Notes: a model not told the origin generated them from the sequence alone. Shown: positions 9,227 through 18,617, counted from the stretch's first letter. The stretch is DNA of 64,000 bases from Puia dinghuensis (GCF_014642875.1 NZ_BMJC01000003.1:868001-932000); one strand, 5' to 3'. Translations and numbers: made by a program.

Positions 9227-9234
9227 CAAAGATA
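9227..9234 (-). promoter_or_regulatory. -7 element of the atp operon promoter
   Basis: The minus strand reads TATCTTTG, a perfect match to TAnnTTTG, 19 nt before the atpB ATG. A TTTC that could serve as the -33 element lies 20 nt further upstream. Confidence 0.65.
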
Positions 9235-9321
9235 CGGGTGGGGGGGCAGAATATGAAAATTACATTAAAAAAAGGTTAGAGGGTGTCGGAATGGCGGGAC
9301 GAGGGTAAGGGTTAGGAAGCG

Positions 9322-9344
9322 CCGGGCGGCTTTTAGCCGCCCGG
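9322..9344 (-). terminator. GC-rich hairpin after the ABC exporter gene
   Basis: A 10-bp perfect stem, CCGGGCGGCT/AGCCGCCCGG, with a 3-nt loop lies directly after the stop codon. There is no T tract, so it may stabilise the 3' end or act as a weak terminator before the atp promoter. Confidence 0.45.
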
Positions 9345-9346
9345 AG

Positions 9347-11146
9347 TCAGGAGGCTTTACGTTCGGCTGTGGCGTGTTTGCTAAACTGCATCTCATGGAG
9401 TTTAGCATAAAAGCCGCCTTTGGCCAGGAGCTGCTCGTGGGTGCCGATCTCGCGGATCTCGCCTTTGTCGAGGACGATGATCTGGCTGGCCTTGCGGATG
9501 GTGGAAAGGCGATGGGCGATGATGATGGAGCTGCGGCCGGCGATGAGTTTGTCGATGGCTTCCTGGATGAGTTGTTCGGACTCGGTGTCGACGGAGGAAG
9601 TAGCTTCATCGAGGATGAGGATGGACGGGTCGTATAGCAGGGCCCGGATAAAGGAGAGTAATTGTCGTTGACCAAGGGAAAGAGAGCTTCCTCGTTCCAT
9701 CACATTATAATGATAGCCCCCTGGAAGGCGCATAATAAAATCATGCATTCCAATGAGTTTTGCCGCCGCGACCACTTGTTCAATCGATATTTGGTCGTTG
9801 CGGAGGGTGATGTTATCCACTACCGAGCCGGAGAAGAGGAACACGTCCTGCAGCACCACCCCGATATTTCGCCGCAGGGCAGCGAGATCATAGTCTTCGA
9901 CTCGGACATCGTCGATGCGGATCTCGCCCTCCTGGATCTGATAAAGCCGGTTCATCAGGCTGATGATGGAAGTCTTTCCACTGCCCGTATGTCCGACGAG
10001 GGCGATAGTCTGGCCGGGCTGCATGGTGAAGGTGATATTTTTCAGCACATAGCGGTCGCCGGTATAGGCAAAAAATACCTTGTCAAACTCCACTTTCCCT
10101 TTCATCCGGGCGGGAGCATATGTTCCCTGGGTCTTTATGAAGTCGTCATTATCCATCACCCTAAAGACCCGTTCGCTGGCTACCATACCCATCTGCAGGA
10201 CGTTGAATTTATCGGCCATGACCCGAAGGGGGCGGAAGAGCAGGTTAAGATAGAGGAAGAAGGAGACGATCTTGCCGCTGAGCCCGAGGGCTTCCGCATA
10301 GGGCAGGTTATAGACGCGGGTTGCGCCCCAATATACCAGCAACCCCGTAGATATGGCAAGAATGATCTCGACGAAAGGGAAGAAAACGGAATAGGCGAAA
10401 ATGGCGTTGATATTGGCGTTGCGGTGTTCGCGGTTGATCTTTTTGAACTTCTTTTCTTCTCTCTTTTCGGCGGCAAAAGCCTGGACGATGGCCATGCCGG
10501 TGATATGCTCCTGGACGAAGGCGTTGAGGGCGGCCACGGCGTTGCGCACGCGGATAAAGCTCTTGTTCACCGACTCCTTGAACAGCCAGGTAGCCAGGAG
10601 AAGAAACGGGAAGGGCGCCAGGCAGACGAGGGTGAGCCGCCAGTCTGTCCAGAACATAAACGCCAGCACCGAAAGAATGGACAGCAGGTCGGCGATGATG
10701 GGGATCAGGCCGTCGGAGAAAATATCGTTGATCGCTTCTATGTCGTTGATGGTGCGTGTTGTCAGGGTGCCGATGGGAGTGGTATCGAACTGGGAGAGAT
10801 TGAGTCCCAGTATTTTCTTATAAACGTCGACCCGGAGATCGCGGACGACGGTCTGTCCCAGCCAGGCGGTGGCAAATGAGAAATAAAACCGGGCAATGGT
10901 TTCCGCCAGTAGCAGGACGATCTGGAAAATGGTCATCCAGATGACGGCCTGCGCGGCTCCGTGCCGGATGTAGTCGTTGATGGTAACCTGGATGAGGAAG
11001 GGCCGTAAGGGAGATAGGACGGCCAGCAGGATGGATAAGGCGATTGACCAGTAGATTCTGCTCTTGTAAGGAGCGGCGTAGGAAAAGACGCGGCTCAGCG
11101 TGCTAAAATCAAAAATCTTCTTCTTTGGCTTTTTCTCGTCCGACAT
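9347..11146 (-). CDS. ABC exporter, fused membrane and ATPase domains (MsbA/MdlB type)
   Basis: A 599-residue half-transporter: a six-helix ABC transmembrane domain (about residues 25-310) followed by a nucleotide-binding domain with Walker A GHTGSGKTSII, signature LSLGQRQLLSF and Walker B ILILDEATSSVD. It probably exports lipids or drugs as a homodimer. The start is set at the ATG at 11146 (MSDEKKPKKK). An upstream in-frame ATG at 11218 would add 24 residues encoded partly by GC-rich intergenic repeat. A -7-like TATCTTGC lies a few bases before the chosen start, so the leader would be very short. Confidence 0.93.
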   Translation of the reverse strand: MSDEKKPKKKIFDFSTLSRVFSYAAPYKSRIYWSIALSILLAVLSPLRPFLIQVTINDYIRHGAAQAVIWMTIFQIVLLLAETIARFYFSFATAWLGQTVVRDLRVDVYKKILGLNLSQFDTTPIGTLTTRTINDIEAINDIFSDGLIPIIADLLSILSVLAFMFWTDWRLTLVCLAPFPFLLLATWLFKESVNKSFIRVRNAVAALNAFVQEHITGMAIVQAFAAEKREEKKFKKINREHRNANINAIFAYSVFFPFVEIILAISTGLLVYWGATRVYNLPYAEALGLSGKIVSFFLYLNLLFRPLRVMADKFNVLQMGMVASERVFRVMDNDDFIKTQGTYAPARMKGKVEFDKVFFAYTGDRYVLKNITFTMQPGQTIALVGHTGSGKTSIISLMNRLYQIQEGEIRIDDVRVEDYDLAALRRNIGVVLQDVFLFSGSVVDNITLRNDQISIEQVVAAAKLIGMHDFIMRLPGGYHYNVMERGSSLSLGQRQLLSFIRALLYDPSILILDEATSSVDTESEQLIQEAIDKLIAGRSSIIIAHRLSTIRKASQIIVLDKGEIREIGTHEQLLAKGGFYAKLHEMQFSKHATAERKAS

Positions 11147-11199
11147 GCGATGTGCAAGATACGAAGTTTGGCGCCAAGGGGCCATCCCGCTCATCAAAG

Positions 11200-11307
11200 G
11201 CTGCTGCCGGCGGGCCACCGTGGGGGCGGGGGCTGGCGGGCCGGCGCGGGGGCGGCCGCGGGGGCCGGTGGGCGTGGGGGATCGGCGCGGGGGCCGGTGG
11301 GCGTGGG
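11200..11307. repeat. G-rich low-complexity tract with tandem 29-bp repeat
   Basis: The plus strand is almost only G and C here. A 21-bp unit, gcgggggccggtgggcgtgg plus one g, occurs at 11258-11278 and again at 11287-11307 (period 29). It fills the gap between the secreted protein gene and the ABC exporter gene and would give a C-rich RNA on the transcribed strand. A similar G-rich tract at 38640-38755 is protein-coding (Pro/Ala tail of a GT39 protein), so this may be a decayed coding tail or slippage-prone DNA. Confidence 0.7.
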
Positions 11308-13566
11308 CTATTCACCATCATCCATGGCCTTGCGGTAGGCCTTTATAAAGATGGCGCCCAGGTTCTTATACGGAGGAATATAGTCATCGAACTTTTCCCG
11401 GGCGGCAGGGTCCTTCCGGAAGCCGGCTTCCAATTCCCGCCACATAGGCAGCCATTCGATGTTGCGGCCGGCGATGAGGCTGTTGTTTATTGCTTGCAGA
11501 ATGGGTTCGTTCACCGTCTTTGTGCCCACCTGTTTGGAGGAGATGATATGAGCATCCTCACTGATCTTCAATACTTCACTGAGGTTGTTGTAGCCGCCGC
11601 AGGACCCAAGCACGACGATGCGGGCCGTCGCCGGCATCTGTTGAATGGTATACTTCACGTGATAGCTATGCCCCCGGTGGATGACGATCGTCGGTTTCAG
11701 GTGATGGTCATAGAGATAATCGCTAAGCGCCCTTTGTGCTTTGGCATCGGGGTCATCCTCGCCCAACAGGGGTTTGTTGGCAAAGATCATCACCGGTTTT
11801 CCGCGGGTGGAGGTGATGGTGACCCATTGCGGATTTTCCGTGATCTTCCATTCCGGCTTTGTTTTTGGTTTCGCCTGGAAGATGCGCATGAAATCGACAT
11901 AGGAATTCTGCCCGTCCTTGTCTTTGTCGCCATAGAAGTACACCTGCTGGATAACCCGGCCGCTATCATCCGTCAAAGACTGGCGGTCGACGGTATAGAT
12001 GGGGGGAATACCGAGCGCGGCCGAAAGATCTATCTTTTTCGAGGTGTCCGCAGACTCGAACAGGGTTTGCAGCAGATGATAGATAATGATACCCTTCTTG
12101 TCACCGTTGGCGACATTCTTGTCGTAGTTCCATTTCACTTCGCCAAGGATGAATTTTGCCAGGGCCGGACTCTTCTCCACGATGCTGCTGTAGGAGTCGG
12201 CGACATCCACGGCCTCTTCTTCACCCGCATTTTCGAGGTGGATGACAAAGGATTTCATGATGGTGCCGGCATTCTGCTTGTCCATCGTACCCAGGAAATG
12301 TTCCAGCTTATTATAGGCAGCGGCCATTTTGATAAACTTCCGGAAATAATCGCCATGCACCTGCATGAGCAGGCTGTCGCCATAGGGGGCCTTCATCCGC
12401 TGGAAGATGCGGTCGTATACTCCCAGATAGCTGGAGGTGTAGATCTCGTCTTCGCTCAATACAACAAGGTAGTAGAGCTCTTCGGGCGTCAATGGGTCGA
12501 GTATCTTGAACCGGATAGCCGGATTTTCCACGGTGTGGAGGGCGTTGATCTCACTGACAAAGACCTGTTTGCCCTTTTTTTCCAGCATATTGGTTAGCGC
12601 ATTCATTTCCAGTGGGGTATCGCGGAAGGGCGGGAGTACCCTGGCGGCGTAGTCCAGGCGGGTCTTCACCAGCAGGCGGTAGTAGTTGAGGTCGTCATCT
12701 TTTACCTTGTCGATATCATCGATGGTGATCTTACTCTTCACCAGCTGGTCGAGGAAGGGGAAGTATAGCCGGCCGCTTTTGCTGGCGGCCAGCATGGCCA
12801 CCATATGAACGAGGGAATCCTTGCTGTTGCGGATGCGATAGCCCAGTCCATTTCCCGCGGCGGCAAAGTCATAAAGCTGTTCGATATTATGGTGGCCGGC
12901 CAGGATGATCAGACTGTCGTCGCCAGGAACTCCGGAATGTGTAGATAAATAATTGAAGATCAATCCCGGATGTGCTTCCAGATATCGCCGCGTCAGCCCG
13001 ATGCGGGCGGGTCTGACCCCGCTGTTCTCCGAAGGATAGCTAAAGCATTCGACCACGATCTTCCCCACTTCATAAGGGCTGGCGGCTATCACCGGCTCGA
13101 TGCTCTCCCCTTTTCTATCCAGCTGCATGGCGCGGATAAAGCCATCGACGAGTCCGGGGGCCTGGGAGGGTGCGATCTCTTTTGACTGCACGGCCTGGTC
13201 AAATTTCTGCAGGGCATCCGCCAGGCCACGGAGGTACCGCTTTTTATTATTGGTGTTAAGGGTGGAATCCAATTCTATCTGCTGCTGGAGATCGTCCACC
13301 TGCCGGATGAGGGCGTCGGTTATCTGGAGGTTGACGGCTTCATCTTTGGTTAGCCGGACGATGCTGTCATTGCTGCCGCCACCGCCTAACTGGATGAGCC
13401 GTTGCTGCTCTTTATCTACATAGTCGTGCCAGAGCATACGATCCTGCGCCACCTTGTACGGGTAGGAATTTGGCTGCGCCACTGCGACGGCAGAGCCTGC
13501 GAGGACCAGGGCACAGATGATGATCAAAGAGGTGGTAAAGGATCGTACCATTCGCTTCATAGGCAA
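11308..13566 (-). CDS. secreted protein with a C-terminal caspase-like His/Cys pair, function unknown
   Basis: A 752-residue protein with a signal peptide (SLIIICALVLAGSAVAVAQ). Most of it is helical and matches no family I recognise. Near the C-terminus it has an alpha/beta segment with IVIHRGHSYH (His631-His636 region) and, 20-25 residues later, ARIVVLGSCGGYNN (Cys656). The order strand-His, strand-Cys, with Gly next to each, resembles the catalytic dyad of caspase-fold (clan CD) peptidases such as gingipains. Assigning it as a peptidase is inference. It is probably periplasmic or surface-exposed and is transcribed from its own promoter, divergent from the response regulator gene. Confidence 0.7.
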   Translation of the reverse strand: MPMKRMVRSFTTSLIIICALVLAGSAVAVAQPNSYPYKVAQDRMLWHDYVDKEQQRLIQLGGGGSNDSIVRLTKDEAVNLQITDALIRQVDDLQQQIELDSTLNTNNKKRYLRGLADALQKFDQAVQSKEIAPSQAPGLVDGFIRAMQLDRKGESIEPVIAASPYEVGKIVVECFSYPSENSGVRPARIGLTRRYLEAHPGLIFNYLSTHSGVPGDDSLIILAGHHNIEQLYDFAAAGNGLGYRIRNSKDSLVHMVAMLAASKSGRLYFPFLDQLVKSKITIDDIDKVKDDDLNYYRLLVKTRLDYAARVLPPFRDTPLEMNALTNMLEKKGKQVFVSEINALHTVENPAIRFKILDPLTPEELYYLVVLSEDEIYTSSYLGVYDRIFQRMKAPYGDSLLMQVHGDYFRKFIKMAAAYNKLEHFLGTMDKQNAGTIMKSFVIHLENAGEEEAVDVADSYSSIVEKSPALAKFILGEVKWNYDKNVANGDKKGIIIYHLLQTLFESADTSKKIDLSAALGIPPIYTVDRQSLTDDSGRVIQQVYFYGDKDKDGQNSYVDFMRIFQAKPKTKPEWKITENPQWVTITSTRGKPVMIFANKPLLGEDDPDAKAQRALSDYLYDHHLKPTIVIHRGHSYHVKYTIQQMPATARIVVLGSCGGYNNLSEVLKISEDAHIISSKQVGTKTVNEPILQAINNSLIAGRNIEWLPMWRELEAGFRKDPAAREKFDDYIPPYKNLGAIFIKAYRKAMDDGE

Positions 13567-13583
13567 CCTTTTTTTCTATTTTA

Positions 13584-13591
13584 CAAAAATA
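13584..13591 (-). promoter_or_regulatory. -7 element for the secreted caspase-like protein gene
   Basis: The minus strand reads TATTTTTG, a full TAnnTTTG match, 17 nt before the ATG at 13566. No convincing -33 element was found. Confidence 0.5.
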
Positions 13592-13757
13592 CTACCAAAA
13601 AGAGTGCGGACCCGCTGAAAATATATTTGAACAAATATTTATATGTTTGCAGGAGAGCTACTCTGTATTATTTATGTATTAACAAATTGTAAACTGAGTT
13701 GATATGAATCAACCGGGAAGGTTATTTGAAGTTACTTTGTCCTAAATTTTTTGATTA

Positions 13758-14438
13758 ATGGAATCCAAAGGCAAGAAGATCCTGATAGCCGATGATGAGC
13801 CCGATATCCTTGAGATCATCCAGTACAATCTAACAAAAGAGGGGTATGAGGTGGCCACGGCCAAGGATGGCGACGAGGCCATCGGCAAGGCCAAGATCGT
13901 CCGACCCGATCTTATCATCCTGGACATCATGATGCCCAAGAAGAACGGTGTGGAGGTATGTGAGATCCTGCGGTCGCAGCCGTCCTTTAAGGAGACCCTG
14001 ATTCTGCTGCTTACCGCGCTCAGCGACGAAGGTTCGCATGTCCGCGGGCTGGAAACCGGCGCCGACGATTATGTGACAAAGCCTATCAGCCCCAAGGTAT
14101 TGATCAGCCGGGTAAATGCCCTTTTCCGGCGGGTGAATAAGGAACCCGAAGGCAAAGTTTTGAAGATAGAAAATCTAAGCATCGACCCGGCCAAATTCGA
14201 AGTGATGGTCGAAGGGAAAGACGTGACACTGGCCAAGAAGGAGTTCGAATTATTATACCTGCTTGCATCCCGGCCGGGGCGGGTATTCCTGCGCAACGAA
14301 ATATTGAACCAGGTATGGGGAAATGAAGTGATCGTGGGCGACCGCACCATCGATGTCCATATCAGGAAGATAAGACAGAAGCTCGGATTGGACTGTATTA
14401 CAACAGTGAAAGGGGTGGGTTATAAGTTTAATCTTTAG
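13758..14438 (+). CDS. OmpR/PhoB-family response regulator
   Basis: A 226-residue two-domain regulator. The receiver domain has the acidic pair ADDEPD, phosphoacceptor Asp56 (LIILDIMMPKKNG), Thr86 and Lys108 (VTKPI). The C-terminal winged helix (about 130-226) ends VGDRTIDVHIRKIRQKLG and VKGVGYKF, typical of the PhoB/OmpR class. The cognate histidine kinase starts 15 bp downstream. A PhoB-like role is plausible given the many phosphate genes nearby but is not proven. Confidence 0.93.
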   Translation: MESKGKKILIADDEPDILEIIQYNLTKEGYEVATAKDGDEAIGKAKIVRPDLIILDIMMPKKNGVEVCEILRSQPSFKETLILLLTALSDEGSHVRGLETGADDYVTKPISPKVLISRVNALFRRVNKEPEGKVLKIENLSIDPAKFEVMVEGKDVTLAKKEFELLYLLASRPGRVFLRNEILNQVWGNEVIVGDRTIDVHIRKIRQKLGLDCITTVKGVGYKFNL

Positions 14439-14453
14439 TATTTTTGGGGTTAC

Positions 14454-15503
14454 ATGCCGTCCACTAAAAACCTATCTCCCAGGCAGCTATCCGCTCTTAC
14501 CGCCGGGCTGCTGGCTCTCCCTATTTCCATCGGCATCTTTATCCTCACCGGTAATATTATCGTGGGGGCAGCCTCCCTGTTGCTGATCTTTTCGGGCAGC
14601 TATGGGTTGATCCTTTTCACCCTCGAAAAGTTCATCTACCGGAAGATCAAACTGATATACAAGCTGATCCATCAGACAAAGGCCACCAAGAAGGAGGAGG
14701 TCTATTTCAAGTATATCCTTCCCCAGAAAAGCATCGACGAAGTGCGGGAGGATGTCGAAAAATGGGGGGAGAAGCGCAATGAGGAGATCGAGCTGTTGAA
14801 GAAGAACGAAGCCTACCGGAAGGAATTCCTGCAAAACCTGGCCCATGAGTTCAAAACGCCCATTTTCGCTATCCAGGGGTATGTGGACACCCTGCTCAAC
14901 GGGGCGATGGAAGACATGGCGATAAGGAAAAAATTCCTGGAGAATGCGGCGAAGAATGTCGACCGGCTGGTCAATCTGATGAATGACCTGGATGAGATCT
15001 CCACCCTCGAACGCGGCGAGCAGCTGCTGTACAAACAGAACTTCATCACCCAGGACCTGATCCGGGAAATCTTCGAGTCCCTGTCCATCAAAACGCATAA
15101 TAAGAATATCCGGACGACCATCAAAAAGGGATGCGAGTCCCCCATCATGGTCTTTGCCGATAAAGAGAAGATCAGGATGGTGCTGATCAACCTCGTAGAG
15201 AACGCCACCAAGTATGGGAAGCCCAATGGCAGTATCGTTGCCAGTGTCTATAAGATCGACGAGAAGAATGTGCTTATCGAGATCAGTGATGACGGCATCG
15301 GCATCGAGGAAGAACACCTGGGGCGCATCTTCGAACGATTTTACCGGACGGATGCGGCCAGGAGCCGCGACAAAGGGGGGACTGGTCTTGGGTTGGCGAT
15401 CTGCAAGCATATTGTCGAGGCACACGGGCAGTCGATCCATGTGCGGAGCACGCCCGACGTGGGGACCACCATTGGGTTCACCCTGGAGTCCCGGCGAGAT
15501 TGA
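14454..15503 (+). CDS. sensor histidine kinase, PhoR-like architecture
   Basis: A 349-residue kinase with two close N-terminal membrane helices (about 15-58) and almost no periplasmic loop, followed by a short coiled linker. The dimerisation domain carries His131 in LAHEFKTPIF, and the ATPase domain has N box NLVENATKYG, DGIGI and GTGLGLAI. The lack of a sensing loop resembles PhoR-type kinases that sense through membrane or partner contacts, such as PstSCAB-PhoU. It is co-transcribed with the response regulator upstream. Confidence 0.93.
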   Translation: MPSTKNLSPRQLSALTAGLLALPISIGIFILTGNIIVGAASLLLIFSGSYGLILFTLEKFIYRKIKLIYKLIHQTKATKKEEVYFKYILPQKSIDEVREDVEKWGEKRNEEIELLKKNEAYRKEFLQNLAHEFKTPIFAIQGYVDTLLNGAMEDMAIRKKFLENAAKNVDRLVNLMNDLDEISTLERGEQLLYKQNFITQDLIREIFESLSIKTHNKNIRTTIKKGCESPIMVFADKEKIRMVLINLVENATKYGKPNGSIVASVYKIDEKNVLIEISDDGIGIEEEHLGRIFERFYRTDAARSRDKGGTGLGLAICKHIVEAHGQSIHVRSTPDVGTTIGFTLESRRD

Positions 15504-15535
15504 GTGTACCGGGAATGCGCTTTGGGAAAAATGCG

Positions 15536-15543
15536 TACCTTCG
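15536..15543 (+). promoter_or_regulatory. -7 element before the 2OG oxygenase gene
   Basis: TACCTTCG differs from TAnnTTTG at one position and lies 18 nt before the GTG start at 15562. It supports a transcript starting after the kinase gene and supports the GTG start. Confidence 0.45.
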
Positions 15544-15561
15544 CAGATCAAAATCCAAACA

Positions 15562-16416
15562 GTGACAACCACGACCCAAATATTCGATTACGAGAAGTGG
15601 ACAGCCCAGCTGCCCGAACTTAGCAAGCGGTATCAGACGGCCCATCCATATGCACACATCGTACTGGAAAACTTCCTGGATCCGGCTGTGCTGAACAAAT
15701 GCATCTCGGAATTCAACCACCTGAATGAAACCGACGGGTGGATCAATTACAAACACTATAACGAGGATAAGCGGGGATTGAATAAGATCGACCTGTTGCC
15801 GGAGACGATCAAGGAGACGATAAACGAACTCAACTCCCCGGCGTTTCTGGACTGGCTTAGCCAGATCACCGGAATCAAGGGACTGCAAAAGGATGACGGC
15901 CTCGAAGGCGGCGGCATCCATCAGTCCACGCGGGGTGGTTTTCTGAATATCCACGCCGACTTTACTGTACATCCGCATCATCGCAACTGGCAGCGTCGCG
16001 TAAACGTGCTGGTCTATCTGAACAAGGACTGGAAAGAAGAATGGGGCGGCAAACTGGAGCTTTGGGATAAAAAGATGAAGGCTTGTGAAGAGAGCGTGCT
16101 GCCAGTCTTCAATCGTTGTGTCATCTTCAATACCGATGCCGACTCCTATCATGGGCATCCTCTGCCGATGGAGTGTCCGGAAGGCACCTTCCGCCGGAGC
16201 ATCGCGCTATATTATTACACGGTGGAAGAAAACCCTTATCGGAGGGCCACTTATTACCAGGCCAGACCCGGCGATGGAAGCAACAAGCTGCTGGTGAAGC
16301 TGGACAATGCTCTCGTGTCGGCCTATACAGCCGTCAAAGGGAAACTGGGCGCCAATGATAAGGTGGTGAGCGGCCTGCTGCGATTCTTCTCCGGTGGAAA
16401 AAAGAAGGGCAAGTAA
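15562..16416 (+). CDS. 2-oxoglutarate/Fe(II)-dependent oxygenase, prolyl-hydroxylase-like
   Basis: A protein of 284 residues if it starts at GTG 15562. No in-frame ATG is available between the kinase stop and this point. The double-stranded beta-helix core has the metal triad His131-x-Asp133 (NIHADF) and a distal His in DSYHGHP (197 or 199), with the 2OG-binding arginine near 211 (TFRRSIALYYY). It resembles the 2OG-FeII_Oxy_3 group that hydroxylates protein prolines or small molecules. It is not a PhnY (PhyH-type) phosphonate hydroxylase. Confidence 0.85.
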   Translation: MTTTTQIFDYEKWTAQLPELSKRYQTAHPYAHIVLENFLDPAVLNKCISEFNHLNETDGWINYKHYNEDKRGLNKIDLLPETIKETINELNSPAFLDWLSQITGIKGLQKDDGLEGGGIHQSTRGGFLNIHADFTVHPHHRNWQRRVNVLVYLNKDWKEEWGGKLELWDKKMKACEESVLPVFNRCVIFNTDADSYHGHPLPMECPEGTFRRSIALYYYTVEENPYRRATYYQARPGDGSNKLLVKLDNALVSAYTAVKGKLGANDKVVSGLLRFFSGGKKKGK

Positions 16417-16484
16417 TCAGCTGAGGTAATATAGGGTTAATATTGATTGGTTAGCTTTAACGTCGCTATCCAAGCCCTTTACCT

Positions 16485-17708
16485 ATGTGGAGCATCCTGG
16501 TCATAACCTGTATTATCTTTCAGACTGCTGTGGCGATCTTTCTGCTCAATGGGGTGCGGACGGGGGATAGTATGGATAAGTTTCTCCGGGCAATGCTGGT
16601 TATACTCCTGCTGCATCTATCCACCAAATTCCTGTTATTAGCCGTTTTGAAGGACCAGTTTCTGTATGCACAGATACCGACAGGGTTTAGCCTGGCCTAT
16701 GGTCCCCTGCTGCTGGTAATTGCGCGCAGCATACTGGGCAAGCCCATGCGGCCACGGGCCATTCTCTTTCAATTCCTTCCTTTTTTCTCGCTTTCCCTGA
16801 TCTATCTGACACTGGTAACCGCCGGGGCCACCGGGCGTATTCCGCGGTCGGTGATCTCGGGCTACGCCGCCTGGTATCAATGGATGATGATCCCGTCGCT
16901 ATACGGATACCCCATCTATGTGAGGTTCTTGTTACGCCGGAATAAGACGCCGGAAGGGCGGCTGGCGGCGCAGATGGCGAATATTTTCCTGATCGGGATC
17001 TCCACCGGGATTTGTCTGTTCACCTTACATTTGACAATTATCAACATTCCTGGCTTCGACCCGCGGCTCCTGCCCTATATCTGTTTTTCCGCCATCCCTG
17101 TGCTGATCTTGCGCTACCGGCTGCGCAAGAGCGAGGAAAAAAGAGTAGTAGTTGTAGAGCGGGAGACCCCGGAGCAACGGGCGATGGATGCGGTGGTGGA
17201 TCGACGAGCTGCAGGGGTGGCGGCTATGGAGGCGGCGGCTGCGGACGTGTCGGCTGCGGATCACGCCGCTACCGACCGCCGGTATGAGAAATCGGGTATG
17301 GATGCCGCGCGGATGGATGAGTATGAAGCCGCACTAACCGCCTTCATGGAAAAAAGCCGCATTTTCCTCGACACCGAGTTGTCGCTCGAGGGGCTGGCCT
17401 CGCGCATGAAGATGCCCAAGCATCATCTGACACAGCTGTTGAACGAGCGGGTGATGAAGAACTTCTACACGTACATCAACGAATATCGGATCGCCGAGGC
17501 CGTCGCCCGGTTAAACGATCATGCCAGGGAGGTGAATATCCTTTCCCTGGCATTCGATTGTGGATTCAATTCGAGGTCTTCCTTTAATAATTACTTCAAG
17601 AAAATTACGGGATATACCCCTTCCGCTTACAGGAAAAAACAGTTAGAGGCCAACGGAGCTGTCGCCCCTTCGGTGCTTATTCCAGGTACTTCGCCTTCAA
17701 TATCGTGA
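16485..17708 (+). CDS. membrane-anchored AraC-family transcriptional regulator
   Basis: A 407-residue protein. Seven hydrophobic helices fill about residues 1-205, then a low-complexity Ala/Asp/Arg linker (about 225-270), then an AraC-type double helix-turn-helix (about 300-395: LEGLASRMKMPKHHLTQLLN and ILSLAFDCGFNSRSSFNNYF). This seven-helix plus AraC layout is frequent in Bacteroidota and suggests control by a membrane signal. Its 3' end overlaps the convergent phosphatase gene by 32 bp. The target is unknown. Confidence 0.88.
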   Translation: MWSILVITCIIFQTAVAIFLLNGVRTGDSMDKFLRAMLVILLLHLSTKFLLLAVLKDQFLYAQIPTGFSLAYGPLLLVIARSILGKPMRPRAILFQFLPFFSLSLIYLTLVTAGATGRIPRSVISGYAAWYQWMMIPSLYGYPIYVRFLLRRNKTPEGRLAAQMANIFLIGISTGICLFTLHLTIINIPGFDPRLLPYICFSAIPVLILRYRLRKSEEKRVVVVERETPEQRAMDAVVDRRAAGVAAMEAAAADVSAADHAATDRRYEKSGMDAARMDEYEAALTAFMEKSRIFLDTELSLEGLASRMKMPKHHLTQLLNERVMKNFYTYINEYRIAEAVARLNDHAREVNILSLAFDCGFNSRSSFNNYFKKITGYTPSAYRKKQLEANGAVAPSVLIPGTSPSIS

Positions 17709-18489
17709 GCTTCTCCTTATCCAACCCCAGCTGTTCGGTGAGGTACCGGTCGACAGACCCATATTGCGCCCGGATGGCGGCGAAAGTCGCGTCGAGATAA
17801 GCGCCGTCGGCGCTCATCAGTGCCCGCGCCACCGATTCGGAGATATGCATGGAGGTTATCGCCTGCTGTGATCTCGCGTTATCGGCAGCCCGATAATAAT
17901 TTGTCGCCTCGTAATCCTGGCGGATAGTGGCATAGGGAACGCCCAATGCATAGAGCAGGAGGGCCGCCGCAATGCCCGTCCGGTCTTTGCCCGCTGTGCA
18001 ATGGAATACCAGCGCATCGCCTTGCGGCAAGACCAGCAGCTTCCCGAAGAAGGGTTTGTATCTCGCGCTGAGGTAAGTGGTATTGCTATAAAATGATTTC
18101 ATCAGCGAATCACCGCCGCTGGTCATCCCGGCGAGACGCCGGAACATTGTGTTTACGCTGTCGCTGCCTGCGGGACAAAGGATATAGTCCGTGCCGGGGT
18201 TGAGCTTATCGGGCGCCTGCGCTGACTCGGCCACGCCTCTGAGGTCGACATCATAAACGATATTGCGGGCCTTGAGCGTATCCAGGTCGGCCGATGTCAG
18301 CTTACTAATGTCCGCGCTTCGGTAGATGCTGCCCCAACGTACATGATGGCCGTCGGTGGTGGCATAGCCGCCGAGATCGCGGAAGTTGATGGCGCCCTGC
18401 ATGGGAACGCGCCGGAGGCTGCTGTCGGCGACCTGGGCGATGAGGCCTGCCGGGAGCAAAAGCCCGAAAATGAAAAGATACTTGTACAT
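17677..18489 (-). CDS. exported tyrosine/serine phosphatase-like protein
   Basis: A 270-residue protein with a signal peptide (FIFGLLLPAGLIAQ). It has the dual-specificity phosphatase P-loop FHCTAGKDRTG (Cys164, Arg170) and the family motif GAINFRDLGGY near residue 32. It belongs to the Y_phosphatase3 group. The start at 18489 places the signal peptide at the N-terminus; an upstream in-frame ATG adds 48 unrelated residues. It lies 128 bp behind the SusD gene in the same direction and could release phosphate from imported phosphoesters. Confidence 0.88.
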   Translation of the reverse strand: MYKYLFIFGLLLPAGLIAQVADSSLRRVPMQGAINFRDLGGYATTDGHHVRWGSIYRSADISKLTSADLDTLKARNIVYDVDLRGVAESAQAPDKLNPGTDYILCPAGSDSVNTMFRRLAGMTSGGDSLMKSFYSNTTYLSARYKPFFGKLLVLPQGDALVFHCTAGKDRTGIAAALLLYALGVPYATIRQDYEATNYYRAADNARSQQAITSMHISESVARALMSADGAYLDATFAAIRAQYGSVDRYLTEQLGLDKEKLTILKAKYLE

Positions 18490-18617
18490 GATCGTTATCG
18501 TTAGATTTAAAAAATGGCCGGCAGGAGTGCAAAACTCCACCGGCCTTGACTTAACGGAACCAAAACTATCGTCAGAGCCTCGTCCATTGACCGGATGGGG
18601 TCCGGTCGGGGGTTGGC

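Noticed and set aside
11109-11321. 70-codon Pro-rich frame across the G-rich tract
   Set aside because: It arises from the C-rich repeat itself, overlaps the ABC exporter start and has no plausible start signal.
15214-15561. Extended N-terminus for the 2OG oxygenase reaching into the kinase gene
   Set aside because: It would overlap the kinase by almost 300 bp. The GTG at 15562 fits the domain boundary and the -7 element at 15536.
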